Positions 14,509 to 23,291 of a stretch of DNA of 64,000 bases are shown here, one piece after another. The position numbers were made by a program, and so were the translations under genes. The notes beneath the pieces were generated by a model. The model was not told the DNA's origin and ran no database searches. It was given only the letters and a program-made list of their open reading frames with translations. The number at the start of each line of letters is the position of its first letter. Positions within the stretch are counted from its first letter, which is position 1. Location of the stretch: the NCBI GenBank assembly GCA_017466885.1, contig JAFTTH010000002.1:1-64000 (forward strand), read 5' to 3'. This stretch comes from Oscillospiraceae bacterium. GTDB lineage: Bacteria > Bacillota > Clostridia > Oscillospirales > Ruminococcaceae.

Positions 14509-15876
14509 ATGGTACATTGTTACGAGCTGAATGGCTACTACATTGCGCTGGACGTCAATAGCGGCGGCGTACATATTCTGGATAAGGTAAGCTTTGATCT
14601 GCTCAAAACCTTATCTGCTCCTATGGCGGAGGAATGTCCTGCGGAAAGCATTTCCGCCCTCTCCTCTCTCTATTCGGAGGAAGCGCTCCGGGAAGCCTAC
14701 GCCGAGCTTTACGATCTTTACCGGCAGGATATGCTCTTCTCTGCCGATACCTACGAAAAATTCTCCGGGATGATGACCAACTCCCCCATCAAGGCAATGT
14801 GTCTGCATATTGCGCACGATTGCAACCTCCGGTGCGATTACTGCTTTGCCTCCACCGGAGACTTCGGCGGCGGACGGAAGCTGATGCCTCTGGAGGTCGG
14901 CAAAGCCGCCATTGACTTTCTGCTGACCCATTCGGGAAGCCGGCGGAATCTGGAGCTGGACTTCTTTGGCGGCGAGCCGCTGATGAATATGGGTGTGGTT
15001 AAGGAGATCGTCGCCTATGCCCGGGAGCGGGAAAAGGAGTTTGGCAAAAACTTCCGCTTTACTCTCACCACCAACGGTCTGCTCCTCAATGATGATTATA
15101 TTGATTTCATCAACAAGGAAATGTCCAATATCGTTCTGAGTATTGACGGTCGAAAGGAAGTCAACGATCAGCTTCGCCGCCGGGTGGATGGCCGTGGCTG
15201 TTACGATACCATCGTTCCCAAGTACCAAAAGCTGGTAGACCGGCGGGGTCACGATAATTATTACGTCCGGGGCACCTTCACCGCCAAAAATCTGGATTTC
15301 TCAGAGGATGTCCTTCACCTGAACGCCCTGGGCTTTGACCAGATTTCGGTGGAGCCGGTGGTTTCCGATCCCAACCTGGATTACTCTATCAAGGAAAAGG
15401 ATCTCCCCGCCGTTTTTGCCGAGTATGACCGGCTTGCCGCCAAGATCGCCGAAATGAAGAAGGCAGGAAGCGGCATCAACTTCTTCCACTTTATGATCGA
15501 CCTGGAGCAGGGTCCCTGCGCCATCAAGCGGTTGCGCGGTTGCGGCTGCGGAAACGAGTATGTTGCGGTCACCCCCGAGGGAGATATTTATCCCTGCCAC
15601 CAGTTTGTTGGTCAGCCGGAATGGAAGATGGGCAGCGTTCTGGACGATACGCTGAATCTGGAAATGAAGAATACCTTTGCCGCCGCCAATATTTACACCA
15701 AGGAAGGCTGCCGGGATTGCTTCGCCAAATTCTACTGCAGCGGTGGCTGCAACGCCAACAACGCCACCTACGAAGGCAACATTCTCAAGCCTCATAAGAT
15801 CGGATGTGAGCTGGAGCGGAAACGTGTAGAATGTGCGATTATGATCCAGGCCGCTTTAGCGGAGTCTGAGGAATAA
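14509..15876 (+). CDS. scfB: SCIFF maturase, radical-SAM/SPASM thioether-forming enzyme
   Basis: It cross-links the SCIFF peptide, with S-adenosylmethionine and three 4Fe-4S clusters expected from the family. The 455-residue protein has an N-terminal peptide-recognition (RRE-like) region, the radical-SAM motif CNLRCDYC (C105, C109, C112) and the GGEPLMNMGVVKEIV block. A C-terminal SPASM/twitch domain carries cysteines in CAIKRLRGCGCG, IYPCHQF and CRDCFAKFYCSGGCNANN. It follows scfA by 87 nt, the typical pair order. The operon ends with a strong terminator. Confidence 0.96.
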   Translation: MVHCYELNGYYIALDVNSGGVHILDKVSFDLLKTLSAPMAEECPAESISALSSLYSEEALREAYAELYDLYRQDMLFSADTYEKFSGMMTNSPIKAMCLHIAHDCNLRCDYCFASTGDFGGGRKLMPLEVGKAAIDFLLTHSGSRRNLELDFFGGEPLMNMGVVKEIVAYAREREKEFGKNFRFTLTTNGLLLNDDYIDFINKEMSNIVLSIDGRKEVNDQLRRRVDGRGCYDTIVPKYQKLVDRRGHDNYYVRGTFTAKNLDFSEDVLHLNALGFDQISVEPVVSDPNLDYSIKEKDLPAVFAEYDRLAAKIAEMKKAGSGINFFHFMIDLEQGPCAIKRLRGCGCGNEYVAVTPEGDIYPCHQFVGQPEWKMGSVLDDTLNLEMKNTFAAANIYTKEGCRDCFAKFYCSGGCNANNATYEGNILKPHKIGCELERKRVECAIMIQAALAESEE

Positions 15877-15918
15877 AAAAAGGACGGAGAGCGCACCTAA
15901 ACTCTTCGTCCTTTTTTA
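15875..15918 (+). terminator. Terminator of the yajC-scfAB operon
   Basis: AAAAAGGACG with GAGAG pairs with CTCTTCGTCCTTTTTT across a 9-10-nt loop, overlapping the scfB stop codon region. It may also serve the converging minus-strand gene. Confidence 0.85.
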
Positions 15919-15975
15919 TTTTTAGTAATATTGTTATATAAATAATACAATTTGTATTATATCATCTCCGGAGGG

Positions 15976-16857
15976 TTACCGCCACTCAATCTGCGCCATT
16001 CCCACACCTGTTCCTCCCGGGAGGGTTGCGAGAAGGTATTCCCCCGTTTCATCCACCATAGGACGGGGACACTTTGCTGACAGAACCGTCAAGGGCGGAG
16101 CGCCCTCAAAGGCATTCAGCTCCTCCGCCGCAAAAACCAGGGCGCGGTCATCCGGAATTCCATCCTCGGCAATATTCCAGAAGAGGTAGAAAATCCCGTT
16201 CCGGCGGATCAGTGCCGGGTAAGCGCAGGTGGTATTCCGGAAAGGGGAGGTCTGAAGGGTATATACCGGGGAAAACTGGCGCATATCCTCGGTGATCCGA
16301 TATTTGATGGCATTCCCCTCGCAGAAGATCAGAAGCATCCGATCCTCGGTCATAGGAAAGAGGAAGGGGTAATCCACCGGCGCCTGACTGGAAAACAGCG
16401 GGACACCGCCGTAAGGGAACTGCGGCTGGCCGGCTGAAACCTCCCGCAGAACACGAGGACCGTATAGCAGGTGCCATTTTCCCCGGAAGGTTCCGCAGAA
16501 TGGATGGTGGATCTCGGAGGGCTCATCGGGGCGGGCAATGGGATAAAGGAGCTTCTCCCGATCCAGAAAAACGCCCCCCTGAATCAGCTTTTTCAGAGAG
16601 TCCGCCGGGGACTCCGCCCGAAAAAGCTGCCAGTAAAAATCCTCCCCATCCTCAGCAGTAATCGGCTGAGTCATTCCAAATAAGACGAAGCCATCCTCAA
16701 AGCGGGCGGCAGAAAAACCTCCCACTCCCCAATGGGGATAATATTTCCGCGGTTGGAGCTTTTCGGTCTCCTCCCCGCGGTAAAGATCTCCGCTGGGACG
16801 GTATACCGGGGTCAGCTCACCCCGCAGCTTCGGAATCGGGATTCCGGAATGGGTCAT
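15976..16857 (-). CDS. Beta-propeller protein, glycosidase-like (GH43/GH32-type fold guess)
   Basis: This 293-residue soluble protein has no signal peptide. Repeated segments each carry a tryptophan or tyrosine strand (HWGVGGFSAARFEDGFVLFGM, FRGKWHLLYGPRV, DRMLLIFCEGNAIKYRIT, CAYPALIRRNGIFYLFWNIAEDG), like the blades of five-bladed propeller glycosidases and glycan-reading proteins. The usual catalytic acid signature of GH43 was not identified, so enzymatic activity is only a guess. AAAGGAGG lies 9 nt before the ATG. It lies 117 nt downstream of icd on the same strand and could be cotranscribed. Confidence 0.45.
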   Translation of the reverse strand: MTHSGIPIPKLRGELTPVYRPSGDLYRGEETEKLQPRKYYPHWGVGGFSAARFEDGFVLFGMTQPITAEDGEDFYWQLFRAESPADSLKKLIQGGVFLDREKLLYPIARPDEPSEIHHPFCGTFRGKWHLLYGPRVLREVSAGQPQFPYGGVPLFSSQAPVDYPFLFPMTEDRMLLIFCEGNAIKYRITEDMRQFSPVYTLQTSPFRNTTCAYPALIRRNGIFYLFWNIAEDGIPDDRALVFAAEELNAFEGAPPLTVLSAKCPRPMVDETGEYLLATLPGGTGVGMAQIEWR

Positions 16858-16974
16858 CTGCCAGGCCCTCCTTTCCTGTTTGGATTTTTTGACTCACCCT
16901 GCCTCGTTTTCTTTTTTATCATAGGGCAAGGGCCGCCCATCTCTCTTTCGGAAGACCGGCAGCCCCTAAGACAC

Positions 16975-18177
16975 TCAGATTCTCTTGGCAATCTCCCGAA
17001 GGAAGGTCTCCGAATCCACCGCCCGCTTATTGGGCAGGGTGGAGAGGATCTCCAGATCCTTGGTCATCACACCCTCTTCAATGGTGCGGATGGTGGCGCT
17101 CTCCAGCCGGTCAGCGAAGTCGCAAAGATCCTTCAGACCGTCCATCTCGCCTCTCTTCCGGAGGGCACCGGTCCATGCAAAGATGGTCGCAACCGAGTTG
17201 GTGGAGGTGGTCTCCCCCTTCAGGTGCTTGTAATAGTGGCGCTGCACCGTGCCGTGTGCCGCCTCGTACTCAAAGACGCCGTCCGGAGAAACAAGGACAG
17301 AGGTCATCATCGCAAGGCTGCCGAAGGCGGTGGCAACCATATCGGACATTACGTCACCGTCATAGTTCTTGCAGGCCCAGATAAAGCCACCCTCTGACCG
17401 AACCACACGGGCAACCGCATCGTCAATCAGGGTGTAGAAATATTCAATTCCGGCCGCCTCAAACTTCGTCTTGTATTCCTTCTCATAAATCTCGGCAAAA
17501 ATATCCTTAAAGCGATGGTCGTACTTTTTGGAAATGGTATCCTTGGTTGCAAACCAAAGGTCCTCATTGAGCTCCAGCGCATAGTTAAAGCAGGCGCGGG
17601 CAAAGCTCTCAATGCTGGCATCCACATTATGCATTCCCTGGACAATTCCGGCGGAATCGCCAAAGGCGTGGATCTGGGTGCGGGTCTCGGTGCCGTCCTC
17701 CGCAGTGACAACAATCTCCGCCTTGGCATTTGCAGGAACGGTGGTCTCCACGCCCTTATAAACATCACCGTAAGCGTGTCTGGCAATGGAGATGGGCTTC
17801 TTCCAGCTCCGGACAAAGGGCTCGATCCCCTTGACCAGAATGGGGGTGCGGAACACCGTGCCGTCCAGGATGGCGCGGATGGTGCCGTTGGGGCTCTTCC
17901 ACATTTCCTTGAGGTTATACTCGCTCATCCGGGCAGCGTTGGGGGTGATGGTGGCGCATTTTACCGCAACGCCGTACTTCTTGGTGGCATACGCCGAATC
18001 AAAGGTGACCTGATCGTTTGTTTCGTTCCGGTATTCCAGGCCCAGATCGTAGTACTCGGTTTTCAGATCCACGTAAGGAAGGATCAGGATCTCCTTGATC
18101 ATCTTCCAAAGGATTCGGGTCATTTCATCCCCGTCCATCTCGACGAGGGGAGTTGTCATTTGAATTTTATCAGCCAT
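16975..18177 (-). CDS. icd: NADP-dependent isocitrate dehydrogenase (eukaryote-like type)
   Basis: It oxidatively decarboxylates isocitrate to 2-oxoglutarate, here probably for glutamate synthesis. At 400 residues and with [20 protein letters not shown] at the start, it belongs to the homodimeric class typical of eukaryotes and some Clostridia rather than the E. coli class. Substrate/metal region [13 protein letters not shown] and the [10 protein letters not shown] cofactor-binding segment are present. The start ATG 18177 has GGAG 7 nt upstream; the longer ORF adds only MERSLP. It lies 42 nt downstream of the aconitase gene, so the two form an operon. Confidence 0.95.
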   Translation of the reverse strand: MADKIQMTTPLVEMDGDEMTRILWKMIKEILILPYVDLKTEYYDLGLEYRNETNDQVTFDSAYATKKYGVAVKCATITPNAARMSEYNLKEMWKSPNGTIRAILDGTVFRTPILVKGIEPFVRSWKKPISIARHAYGDVYKGVETTVPANAKAEIVVTAEDGTETRTQIHAFGDSAGIVQGMHNVDASIESFARACFNYALELNEDLWFATKDTISKKYDHRFKDIFAEIYEKEYKTKFEAAGIEYFYTLIDDAVARVVRSEGGFIWACKNYDGDVMSDMVATAFGSLAMMTSVLVSPDGVFEYEAAHGTVQRHYYKHLKGETTSTNSVATIFAWTGALRKRGEMDGLKDLCDFADRLESATIRTIEEGVMTKDLEILSTLPNKRAVDSETFLREIAKRI

Positions 18178-18219
18178 TGGTAGGCTCCTTTCCATTCCAT
18201 CCGCCGGGGATGAAGTAAC

Positions 18220-20154
18220 TCAGAGATTTCCCTCACGGGTATAATTGAGCAGGCCTCCGGCCAGCAGAATATCCTTCTGGCGCTCCGAGAATTCTGCAAC
18301 CAGCTCAAACTCGGCGCCGCTGGTCTTATTCCGCAGGATCACCGGCTCCCCTCTTGCGATCCGGCCTGCAACGTCAGGCAGGCGGAGATGGTCGCCCTCG
18401 GCGATCTTATCGTAATCCTCTGGGTTTTTGAAGGTCAGGGGGATGATACCGGCGTTAATGAGGTTTGCGCAATGGATCCGGGCAAAGCTCTTAACCACCA
18501 CCGCCTTGATCCCCAAATAGAGGGGAACGAGGGCCGCGTGCTCACGGGAAGAGCCCTGGCCATAGTTGCTTCCGCCAACGATGATTCCCTTGCCTGCGGC
18601 CTTGGCGCGCTCGGGGAAGGCTTCGTCACAAACGGCAAAGCAGAACTTGGAAAGATAGGGGATATTGGAGCGGTAGGGGAGAATCTTTGCACCTGCCGGC
18701 ATAATATGGTCGGTGGTGATATTATCTCCAACCTTCAGCACACAATCCGCCTTGATGGACTCCTCCATGGCCTCGGTAACGGGGAAGGGCTTGATATTGG
18801 GACCCCGCACAACGCTGAGGCTCTCTGCCTCGGCTTCGGTTGCGGGAGGAACGATCATATTGTCATTCACAGAGAAGACAGCCGGCATCTCAATGGCAGG
18901 ATCTGCACCCAGATCCCGGGGATCAGTTAGAACGCCGGTGATGGCAGAGGCCGCCGCCGTTTCGGGGCTGACCAGATAAACGCCGGCATCCTTGGTGCCG
19001 CTTCTTCCCTCAAAGTTGCGGTTAAAGGTGCGGAGGCTGACTGCGCCGGAGTTGGGGGACTGACCCATACCGATGCAGGGACCGCAGGCACACTCCAGAA
19101 CACGGGCTCCGCTGAGAATAATATCAGTCAAAGCGCCGCTGTCGGCCAGCATAGAAAATACCTGCCGGGAGCCGGGAGCCACCGCGAGACTCACCTGAGG
19201 ATGGGCAACCTTTCCCTTCAGAATGGCCGCCACCCGGAGCATATCCCGGAGGGAGGAGTTGGTGCAGGAGCCAATGCAGACCTGATCCACCTTCAACCCG
19301 GCCAGCTCACGGACAGTTTTGACATTATCAGGGCTATGAGGGCAGGCAACCAGCGGCTCAAGGGCAGAAAGGTCGATCTCAAGAATCTCATCGTACTGCG
19401 CGTCCGCGTCAGGCGCAACGGGAACGAAGTCCTTCTCTCTCCCCTGGGCGGCCATAAACTCCCGGGTAATCTCATCCGCCGGGAACACAGAGGTAGTGGC
19501 ACCCAGCTCAGCACCCATATTGGTGATGGTAGCACGCTCCGGCACAGAAAGAGTCTTGACACCCTCTCCGCCGTACTCAATGATCTTGCCCACGCCGCCC
19601 TTAACGCTCATCCGGCGGAGAACCTCCAGGATCACATCCTTGGCGGAAACATAAGGAGAAAGCTTGCCGGAAAGCTTGACCAACACCATCTTCGGCATGG
19701 TAATGTAATAAGCACCGCCGCCCATTGCAACGGCAACGTCCAGACCGCCGGCACCGAAGGCCAGCATACCGATGCCGCCGCCGGTGGGAGTATGGCTATC
19801 CGACCCGATAAGAGTCTTTCCGGGAATCCCGAACCGCTCCAGATGCACCTGATGGCAGATGCCGTTTCCGGGACGGGAATAGAAAAGTCCGTGCTTCTTG
19901 GCAACCGTCTGAATATAGCGGTGATCGTCAGCATTTTCAAATCCCGACTGGAGGGTATTATGATCGATGTAAGCCACCGAAAGCTCGGTGCGAACGCGGG
20001 GAACGCCCATTGCCTCAAACTCAAGGTAGGCCATCGTACCGGTGGCATCCTGGGTCAGAGTCTGGTCGATCCGCAGGCCGATCTCACTGCCGGGAACCAT
20101 TTCTCCCGAAAGCAGATGGGCTGCAATAATTTTTTGCGCAATTGTTTTTCCCAT
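18220..20154 (-). CDS. acn: Aconitate hydratase
   Basis: It interconverts citrate and isocitrate using a 4Fe-4S cluster. The 644-residue protein is the short, mitochondrial-type aconitase of anaerobes. Cluster cysteines are seen in GSCTNSS and CACGPCIGMG. Other family blocks are IGSDSHTPTGGGIGMLAFGAGG, the ILPYRSNIP region and GSNYGQGSSREHAA in the swivelling domain. The ORF runs further upstream to 20382, but ATG 20154 has AAAGGAG before it and follows a consensus promoter. Together with icd it makes the oxidative branch to 2-oxoglutarate; citrate synthase is not in the window. Confidence 0.96.
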   Translation of the reverse strand: MGKTIAQKIIAAHLLSGEMVPGSEIGLRIDQTLTQDATGTMAYLEFEAMGVPRVRTELSVAYIDHNTLQSGFENADDHRYIQTVAKKHGLFYSRPGNGICHQVHLERFGIPGKTLIGSDSHTPTGGGIGMLAFGAGGLDVAVAMGGGAYYITMPKMVLVKLSGKLSPYVSAKDVILEVLRRMSVKGGVGKIIEYGGEGVKTLSVPERATITNMGAELGATTSVFPADEITREFMAAQGREKDFVPVAPDADAQYDEILEIDLSALEPLVACPHSPDNVKTVRELAGLKVDQVCIGSCTNSSLRDMLRVAAILKGKVAHPQVSLAVAPGSRQVFSMLADSGALTDIILSGARVLECACGPCIGMGQSPNSGAVSLRTFNRNFEGRSGTKDAGVYLVSPETAAASAITGVLTDPRDLGADPAIEMPAVFSVNDNMIVPPATEAEAESLSVVRGPNIKPFPVTEAMEESIKADCVLKVGDNITTDHIMPAGAKILPYRSNIPYLSKFCFAVCDEAFPERAKAAGKGIIVGGSNYGQGSSREHAALVPLYLGIKAVVVKSFARIHCANLINAGIIPLTFKNPEDYDKIAEGDHLRLPDVAGRIARGEPVILRNKTSGAEFELVAEFSERQKDILLAGGLLNYTREGNL

Positions 20155-20191
20155 GAAAAGAGCTCCTTTCAAAGCGGACTGATACAGTATA

Positions 20192-20220
20192 ATTGTATCA
20201 AATTCTCCCCCCGCTGTCAA
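20192..20220 (-). promoter_or_regulatory. Promoter of acn-icd
   Basis: On the minus strand: TTGACA (20215-20220), a 17-nt spacer and TACAAT (20192-20197), 38 nt before the acn start. Confidence 0.88.
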
Positions 20221-20296
20221 CGAAACCCGACCCTCTCCCGGCAAGATATGTCTCATTTCACAAAAAAATATTTTTTCCGCCCATAGAAAAATACGG

Positions 20297-20325
20297 TTGC
20301 ATTTCAAAACGGGATATGATATGAT
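20297..20325 (+). promoter_or_regulatory. Promoter of the Cys T-box / cysE-cysS operon
   Basis: TTGCAT (20297-20302), a 17-nt spacer and TATGAT (20320-20325), just upstream of the T-box stem I. Confidence 0.8.
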
Positions 20326-20332
20326 ACGTATA

Positions 20333-20601
20333 TATCGTTCCAATGCAATGCGCGGAGAAGAGTAGGCGTTCCGCTGCGGCAAAAGAGAGGGTCGTCACCG
20401 GCTGAAAGCGACCCGCCGCTGCTACCGTCCGAAGTGCACTCCGCGGGCAGAGTGGGGGAAGCCGCAAGGTGTGTATCTCACTTCGTAACCTCTGCGTTAA
20501 AGGGGATGGCGGGATTCTCCCGCCGGTAAGTGATAAATCGAAGTGGAACCGCGGATAAACCCGCCTTCGGAACGCAATACTGCATTCCGGGGCGTTTTTT
20601 T
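20333..20601 (+). promoter_or_regulatory. T-box riboswitch responding to uncharged tRNA-Cys
   Basis: The leader has the T-box plan. The stem I start has GAGAAGAGTAGG, and the distal stem I arms are GGGTCG and CGACCC. A specifier segment GAAGTGCAC holds the Cys codon TGC at 20435-20437. The conserved T-box element TGGAACCGCG is at 20544-20553, and a terminator hairpin with a T run ends at 20601. The base after UGG is A, which pairs with the U discriminator of bacterial tRNA-Cys. Uncharged tRNA would favour the antiterminator and switch on cysE and cysS when cysteine is short. Confidence 0.95.
20562..20601 (+). terminator. Regulated terminator of the Cys T-box
   Basis: CGCC...CGGAACGCA pairs with TGCATTCCG...GGCG, followed by seven T. 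Its 5' arm begins a few bases downstream of the T-box sequence, as in antiterminator/terminator pairs. Confidence 0.85.
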
Positions 20602-20630
20602 ATTGCCCCCGAATGAGAGAGGACGGTGAC

Positions 20631-21269
20631 ATGATGCACCTTTTAAAAGACCTTCGCTCCATCAAGGAGCGAGACCCTGCCGCACGTTCATCCCTGGAGA
20701 TTTTTCTCCTTTATTCCGGCTTTCACGCCCTCTGTTTTTACCGGATCGCCAACTGGTTTTACCGCCATCACCTTTTCTTCCTGGCCCGAATGATCTCCCA
20801 GCTGGGCCGGTTCTTCACCGGCATTGAGATCCACCCCGGTGCAACCATCGGAAGAGGCTTGTTTATTGACCACGGAACCGGGGTAGTGATCGGTGAGACC
20901 ACCATCATCGGAGATAATTGCACCATCTATCAGGGGGTGACCCTGGGCGGTACCGGAAAGGATAAAGGCAAGCGCCATCCCACTCTGGGAGATAATGTCC
21001 TTGTGGGGAGCGGTGCCAAGATCCTCGGCCCCTTTAAGGTTGGAAACAACGCCAAGGTCGCCGCCAACGCAGTAGTGCTGGAGGAGATCCCCGACGATGC
21101 CACCGCCGTAGGTGTGCCGGCGCGGGTGGTCCGCAGAAAAGGCCAGCGGCCGGCCGACCTGGATCAGATCCATATCCCCGACCCCATTGCGCAGGAGTTC
21201 TGCCGACTCCGGCTGCAGGTTGAAGCGCTGGAACGGAAGCTGGCAGAGCAGGAAAGGAAGGAAAACTGA
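20631..21269 (+). CDS. cysE: Serine O-acetyltransferase
   Basis: It makes O-acetylserine from serine and acetyl-CoA, the first step of cysteine synthesis. The 212-residue protein has an N-terminal helical part and left-handed beta-helix hexapeptide repeats (IEIHPGATIGRGLFIDHGTG, VIGETTIIGDNCTIYQGVTL). The GGTGKDKGKRHPTLGDNV loop holds the catalytic His region, and the C-terminus is a helix (RLQVEALERKLAEQE). ATG 20631 is preferred over 20613 because GAGAGG lies 8 nt before it. It is directly followed by cysS (stop and ATG adjacent), and both are under the Cys T-box. Confidence 0.95.
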   Translation: MMHLLKDLRSIKERDPAARSSLEIFLLYSGFHALCFYRIANWFYRHHLFFLARMISQLGRFFTGIEIHPGATIGRGLFIDHGTGVVIGETTIIGDNCTIYQGVTLGGTGKDKGKRHPTLGDNVLVGSGAKILGPFKVGNNAKVAANAVVLEEIPDDATAVGVPARVVRRKGQRPADLDQIHIPDPIAQEFCRLRLQVEALERKLAEQERKEN

Positions 21270-22712
21270 ATGCAGATCTATAATACCTTATCGAGAAAAA
21301 AGGAGACCTTTGTCCCTATGGAGCCGGGGAAGGTCAAGATGTATACCTGCGGCCCCACCGTTTACCATTTTGCCCACATTGGAAACCTCCGCAGCTACAT
21401 TATGGAGGATGTTCTGGAAAAGCATTTCCGCTATTCCGGGTATGACGTGACTCGTGTAATGAACATCACCGATGTCGGCCACCTCTCCTCGGACGGAGAT
21501 ACCGGCGAGGATAAAATGCTTAAAGGTGCCAAGCGGGAGCAGAAATCGGTCATGGATATTGCCCGGTTTTATACCGATGCCTTTTTCGCTGACTGCCAGG
21601 CCCTGAATATCAAGCGTCCCGACGTGGTTGAGCCCGCCACCAACTGCATTGACGATTATATCCACATCATCCAGACCCTCATTGAGAAGGGGTACGCCTA
21701 CCGCGCCGGCGGGAACATCTACTTTGATACCGCCAAGCTGGACCAGTATTATGTATTCAACGATTTTGACGCGGAAGATCTGGCTGTAGGTGTCCGGGAG
21801 GGGGTCGAGGAGGACTCCAATAAGCGGAATAAAAATGACTTTGTTCTTTGGTTTACTCAGTCCAAATTTGAGGATCAGGCGCTGAAATGGGATTCCCCCT
21901 GGGGAGTCGGCTATCCCGGCTGGCATATTGAGTGCTCCGGAATTTCCATGAAATACCTGGGAGAAGGGCTGGATATCCACTGCGGCGGAATTGACAACGC
22001 CTTCCCCCACCATACCAACGAAATCGCCCAATCAGAAGCCTTCCTGGGGCATAAATGGTGCAATTACTGGTTTCATATTCTCCACCTGAATACCTCCTCC
22101 GGCAAAATGAGCAAGTCCAAGGGGGAGTTCCTCACCGTTTCGCTTCTGAAGGAGAAGGGCTACGATCCTCTGGTCTACCGGTTCTTCTGCCTCCAGAGTC
22201 ACTACCGGAAGAGCCTTGTCTTTTCCTGGGAGAATCTGGATAATGCCGCCGCTGCTTTCCATAAGCTGATTGCCCGGATCGCCGGTCTGAAGGAGGGCGG
22301 AGCAGTGGAGGAGGATGCCTTTGCCGCCCTGAAGGAGAAATTCCTCGCCGCCCTGGATAATGATTTGAATACCTCCATGGCCGTTACGGTGCTTTACGAT
22401 GTTCTCAAGGCCGGTTGCTCTGATGCCACCAAGCTTGCCGCCATTGCCTCCTTTGACGAGGTTTTGGGGCTGGATCTGATTCAAAAGGCCGCCGAACTCC
22501 GGAAGAAGAACGCCTCCCAGTCGGCATCCTCCGCAGGGGGATATACCGTCACCGGAGAAGGTGATCCCGCCATTGATGCCCTGTTGCTCCAGCGGTATGA
22601 GGCCAAGAAGGCCCGGAACTTTGCAGAGGCCGACCGCATCCGGGACGAGCTGAAGGCCCAGGGGATCGAGATTGCCGACGCTAGGGACGGCGTTTCCTGG
22701 AAACGGGTCTGA
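21270..22712 (+). CDS. cysS: Cysteinyl-tRNA synthetase
   Basis: This class I synthetase charges tRNA-Cys. The 480-residue protein shows the HIGH-type signature HIGN in TVYHFAHIGNLRSY, the zinc-binding cysteine and histidine set (CGPTVYH, WHIECSG, HHTNEIAQSE) and the KMSKS motif in GKMSKSKG. A helical anticodon-binding end follows with NFAEADRIRDELKAQGIEI. The ATG follows the cysE stop with no gap, behind an AGGAAAGGAAGG site at the end of cysE, so translation of the two is coupled. Confidence 0.97.
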   Translation: MQIYNTLSRKKETFVPMEPGKVKMYTCGPTVYHFAHIGNLRSYIMEDVLEKHFRYSGYDVTRVMNITDVGHLSSDGDTGEDKMLKGAKREQKSVMDIARFYTDAFFADCQALNIKRPDVVEPATNCIDDYIHIIQTLIEKGYAYRAGGNIYFDTAKLDQYYVFNDFDAEDLAVGVREGVEEDSNKRNKNDFVLWFTQSKFEDQALKWDSPWGVGYPGWHIECSGISMKYLGEGLDIHCGGIDNAFPHHTNEIAQSEAFLGHKWCNYWFHILHLNTSSGKMSKSKGEFLTVSLLKEKGYDPLVYRFFCLQSHYRKSLVFSWENLDNAAAAFHKLIARIAGLKEGGAVEEDAFAALKEKFLAALDNDLNTSMAVTVLYDVLKAGCSDATKLAAIASFDEVLGLDLIQKAAELRKKNASQSASSAGGYTVTGEGDPAIDALLLQRYEAKKARNFAEADRIRDELKAQGIEIADARDGVSWKRV

Positions 22713-22731
22713 CCGAAAGGAGATTACTTCG

Positions 22732-23244
22732 ATGGCCATTCAATCCACTACTGTATATACCAAGGAGCGGCTGCTCCGCTTCAACGACTATATCGTTCTT
22801 ACCAAAAGGGCGCTCCACTGGATCCCCCTCTTGGTTGCAAGTCTGGTCGTGTTCGCTTCGGCGTTCTTGGGTGGCTTCTCTGATTTCCTGTCTTTATGCG
22901 CGCTGATTGCCGTGGTTTGTGACGTTGCCGTCCTGTTTGCTTATTTGATCCTCCCCCGGATCACGGTGGGAAAGGCCAAAAGCCTTAATAGCATCTGCCG
23001 GTTTACCTTCGAGGAGAATCAACTCATCCTCACCACCCAAAATGACCAAATGGAGGATACCTCCACCTTCCGGTATTCCTTCTTCACCGCCGCGGATAAA
23101 AATGGGGATGTGCTTTATCTGTTTATCTCCCGGTATCAGGGGTTCATCGTAGATCTTTCAGGCCTCTCCCCGGAGGAGCAAAGCAATCTCCGCACCCTCC
23201 TTTCCCAGAAATTCCCGCAAAAGCAGCTAAAATGGAAGGACTGA
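22732..23244 (+). CDS. YcxB-like membrane protein
   Basis: This 170-residue protein has two membrane helices (about 27-46 and 52-77) and a soluble C-terminal domain. The domain resembles the YcxB family (FTFEENQLILTTQND, FFTAADKNGDVLYLFISRYQGFIVDLSGL, then a short helix). Function is unknown. ATG 22732 has AAAGGAG upstream; the longer ORF starting inside cysS was rejected. It is the last gene of the cysE-cysS unit, followed by a strong terminator; any link with cysteine metabolism is only by position. Confidence 0.65.
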   Translation: MAIQSTTVYTKERLLRFNDYIVLTKRALHWIPLLVASLVVFASAFLGGFSDFLSLCALIAVVCDVAVLFAYLILPRITVGKAKSLNSICRFTFEENQLILTTQNDQMEDTSTFRYSFFTAADKNGDVLYLFISRYQGFIVDLSGLSPEEQSNLRTLLSQKFPQKQLKWKD

Positions 23245-23256
23245 CACCCAAACAAA

Positions 23257-23288
23257 AAAAAGCAAGTCTCACCCGAGACTTGCTTTTT
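23257..23288. terminator. Bidirectional terminator between YcxB-like gene and trkH
   Basis: A perfect 14-bp stem, AAAAAGCAAGTCTC / GAGACTTGCTTTTT, with loop ACCC lies between converging genes. Confidence 0.93.
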
Positions 23289-23291
23289 ATT

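Noticed and set aside
16858..16974. Terminator between icd and the beta-propeller gene
   Set aside because: A GGGCTGCC/GGCGGCCC-like repeat exists but has a mismatch and no T run behind it.
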